A stretch of 7,476 nucleotides of DNA from assembly GCA_902373595.1 (NCBI GenBank), contig CABKMX010000049.1:1-7476 (forward strand), in the 5' to 3' direction. A program made the translations under genes and the position numbers. This document shows, in pieces, positions 6,780-7,476 of the stretch. The notes under the pieces were generated by a model. The model did not search any database, had not been told where the DNA came from, and saw only the letters and a program-made list of their open reading frames with translations. Within the stretch, counting starts at the first letter, position 1. Each line of letters starts with the position of its first letter. This DNA comes from an uncultured Christensenellaceae bacterium. Its GTDB lineage: Bacteria; Bacillota; Clostridia; Christensenellales; UBA3700.

Positions 6780-6791
6780 GAGCGGAGACGG

Positions 6792-7476
6792 TCAAACGCC
6801 CGTGACTTCGAAGTATGCGAAGGAGTATGGCGCAAGGTCGAACACGGCGGCGCCGTCCGTCACGGTCGTCGCGATCGTTGCGCCGTCGGCGGAACACTCC
6901 CATACCGTGCCGGCGACGACGGTCCCGTCGTCAATGTCGGCGCCTTTTATATGCGTCACGACGGCTTTGCCGACATCGGAACAGTTTGCCACCAAAAGCC
7001 CGGTCGTTCCGTCGGCGACATCGGTGACCGCGAGCGCCCAAAGTCCGTCTCCGGACGTCGTCACCTCAAGCTGCATAGGCGATGTCATCGAATAGAGCCT
7101 GTCGTACGCGCTCATTGCATACATTCCCGACAGAGGGGCGAGAGGCAGGTCCGCGTACGGCGCGAGCAATTCGCGCATCAAAGAGTTGAGCGCGTCCGCG
7201 CCGCCGTCGGCATAAGCCGCGAGCAGTTCGGCGAGCCGTTCGTTGCCTATGTCGAAATAGGGTTTGTAATAGAGTCCGCACCACAAACCGGTCATCTGCG
7301 CGTCGTAATATGCAGCCGCGTCGATTGCGGAATTTTGAAGCGCGATCAGAGAGGCGGCGATGAACGCGCCCGACTTGTCCGAGCAGATCAGATCATAGCT
7401 TTCACTCAACGACGCGTCGTCCCAACCCGATACGAAGTTCCACTCGTCGAGGATCAGCATCGCGTCGGCATAGCCG
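6792..7476 (-). CDS. Probable glycoside hydrolase (clan GH-A-like), C-terminal part, 5' end outside window
   Basis: The minus-strand frame is open from the right edge to a TGA at 6794-6792, giving about 227 C-terminal residues (GYADAMLILDEWNF...FAYFEVTGV). The start is beyond the window; the first internal Met (codon 7458-7460) is inside a conserved strand and is not a plausible start. LILDEWN near the edge looks like a late barrel strand bearing a catalytic Glu (codon 7443-7445), as in GH39-type and other clan GH-A enzymes. It is followed by an alpha-helical stretch (SGAFIAASLIALQNSAIDAA), then YYDAQMTGLWCGLYY, the pattern that closes such barrels. The last 90 or so residues (from LWALAVTDV through GLLVANCSD to DLAPYSFAYFEV) look like the small C-terminal beta-sandwich of these enzymes. 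It probably acts on plant or host glycans. The family cannot be fixed without the N-terminal part, and no signal peptide can be judged. Confidence 0.55.
   Translation of the reverse strand, partial: GYADAMLILDEWNFVSGWDDASLSESYDLICSDKSGAFIAASLIALQNSAIDAAAYYDAQMTGLWCGLYYKPYFDIGNERLAELLAAYADGGADALNSLMRELLAPYADLPLAPLSGMYAMSAYDRLYSMTSPMQLEVTTSGDGLWALAVTDVADGTTGLLVANCSDVGKAVVTHIKGADIDDGTVVAGTVWECSADGATIATTVTDGAAVFDLAPYSFAYFEVTGV

Larger units (their letters stand above)
6424..6791. other. Convergent intergenic region, repeat-rich, no gene
   Basis: These 368 bases separate the plus-strand redox operon from the minus-strand glycoside-hydrolase-like gene. No coding gene is supported. In order it holds the 12-bp hairpin, the GC-rich direct repeats, a weak hairpin-plus-T5 candidate (arms 6516-6521 and 6536-6541, then TTTTT at 6542-6546), a 32-bp direct repeat, and two copies of the intergenic repeat that also occurs at 3479-3610. 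Composition changes sharply from GC-rich (6428-6540) to AT-rich (6541-6780). Confidence 0.65.

Overview
The window reads as chromosomal DNA from a bacterium that is probably a Clostridia-like member of the Bacillota. The clues are strong AGGAGG-type ribosome binding sites, two near-consensus sigma-70/sigma-A promoters with exact 17-bp spacers, short operons with 1-4 base overlaps or gaps, a classic hairpin-plus-U terminator, and a GC-rich genome (many codons ending in G or C) with AT-rich intergenic stretches. This placement is an inference from style. No rRNA or other phylogenetic marker is present apart from ATP synthase subunits.

Layout, left to right. (1) 1-871: the end of an F1Fo ATP synthase operon, with the C-terminal part of the beta subunit (atpD) and the complete epsilon subunit (atpC), which overlap by four bases. 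(2) 872-1146: a non-coding gap that ends in a strong promoter with inverted repeats around it and a small 5'-UTR hairpin. (3) 1147-3412: a two-gene operon of an imidazolonepropionase/Xaa-Pro-dipeptidase-like amidohydrolase and a proline-iminopeptidase-like alpha/beta hydrolase, closed by a good intrinsic terminator. (4) 3413-3744: an AT-rich gap holding two tandem copies of a repeat of about 66 bp, then a consensus promoter. (5) 3745-6423: a second two-gene operon of a CrtI/retinol-saturase-like FAD oxidoreductase and a three-domain FAD-NAD(P)-[2Fe-2S] reductase. (6) 6424-6791: a convergent gap with a perfect 12-bp hairpin, GC-rich direct repeats, a nearly perfect 32-bp direct repeat and two more copies of the intergenic repeat. 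(7) 6792-7476: the C-terminal part of a minus-strand protein that resembles a clan GH-A-like glycoside hydrolase and runs off the right edge.

How the genes may work together. The hydrolase pair fits co-ordinated cleavage of small peptides or amides, possibly proline-containing. The redox pair fits an electron-delivery module in which the flavin/iron-sulfur reductase draws electrons from NAD(P)H and supplies a partner flavoenzyme that saturates or desaturates a lipid-like polyene. Both proposals rest on family membership and gene order; the substrates cannot be read from the sequence. The least explained element is the repeat family of about 63-66 bp seen at two intergenic sites, with a related fragment at a third. 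Nothing indicates a phage, transposon, CRISPR array or defence island.
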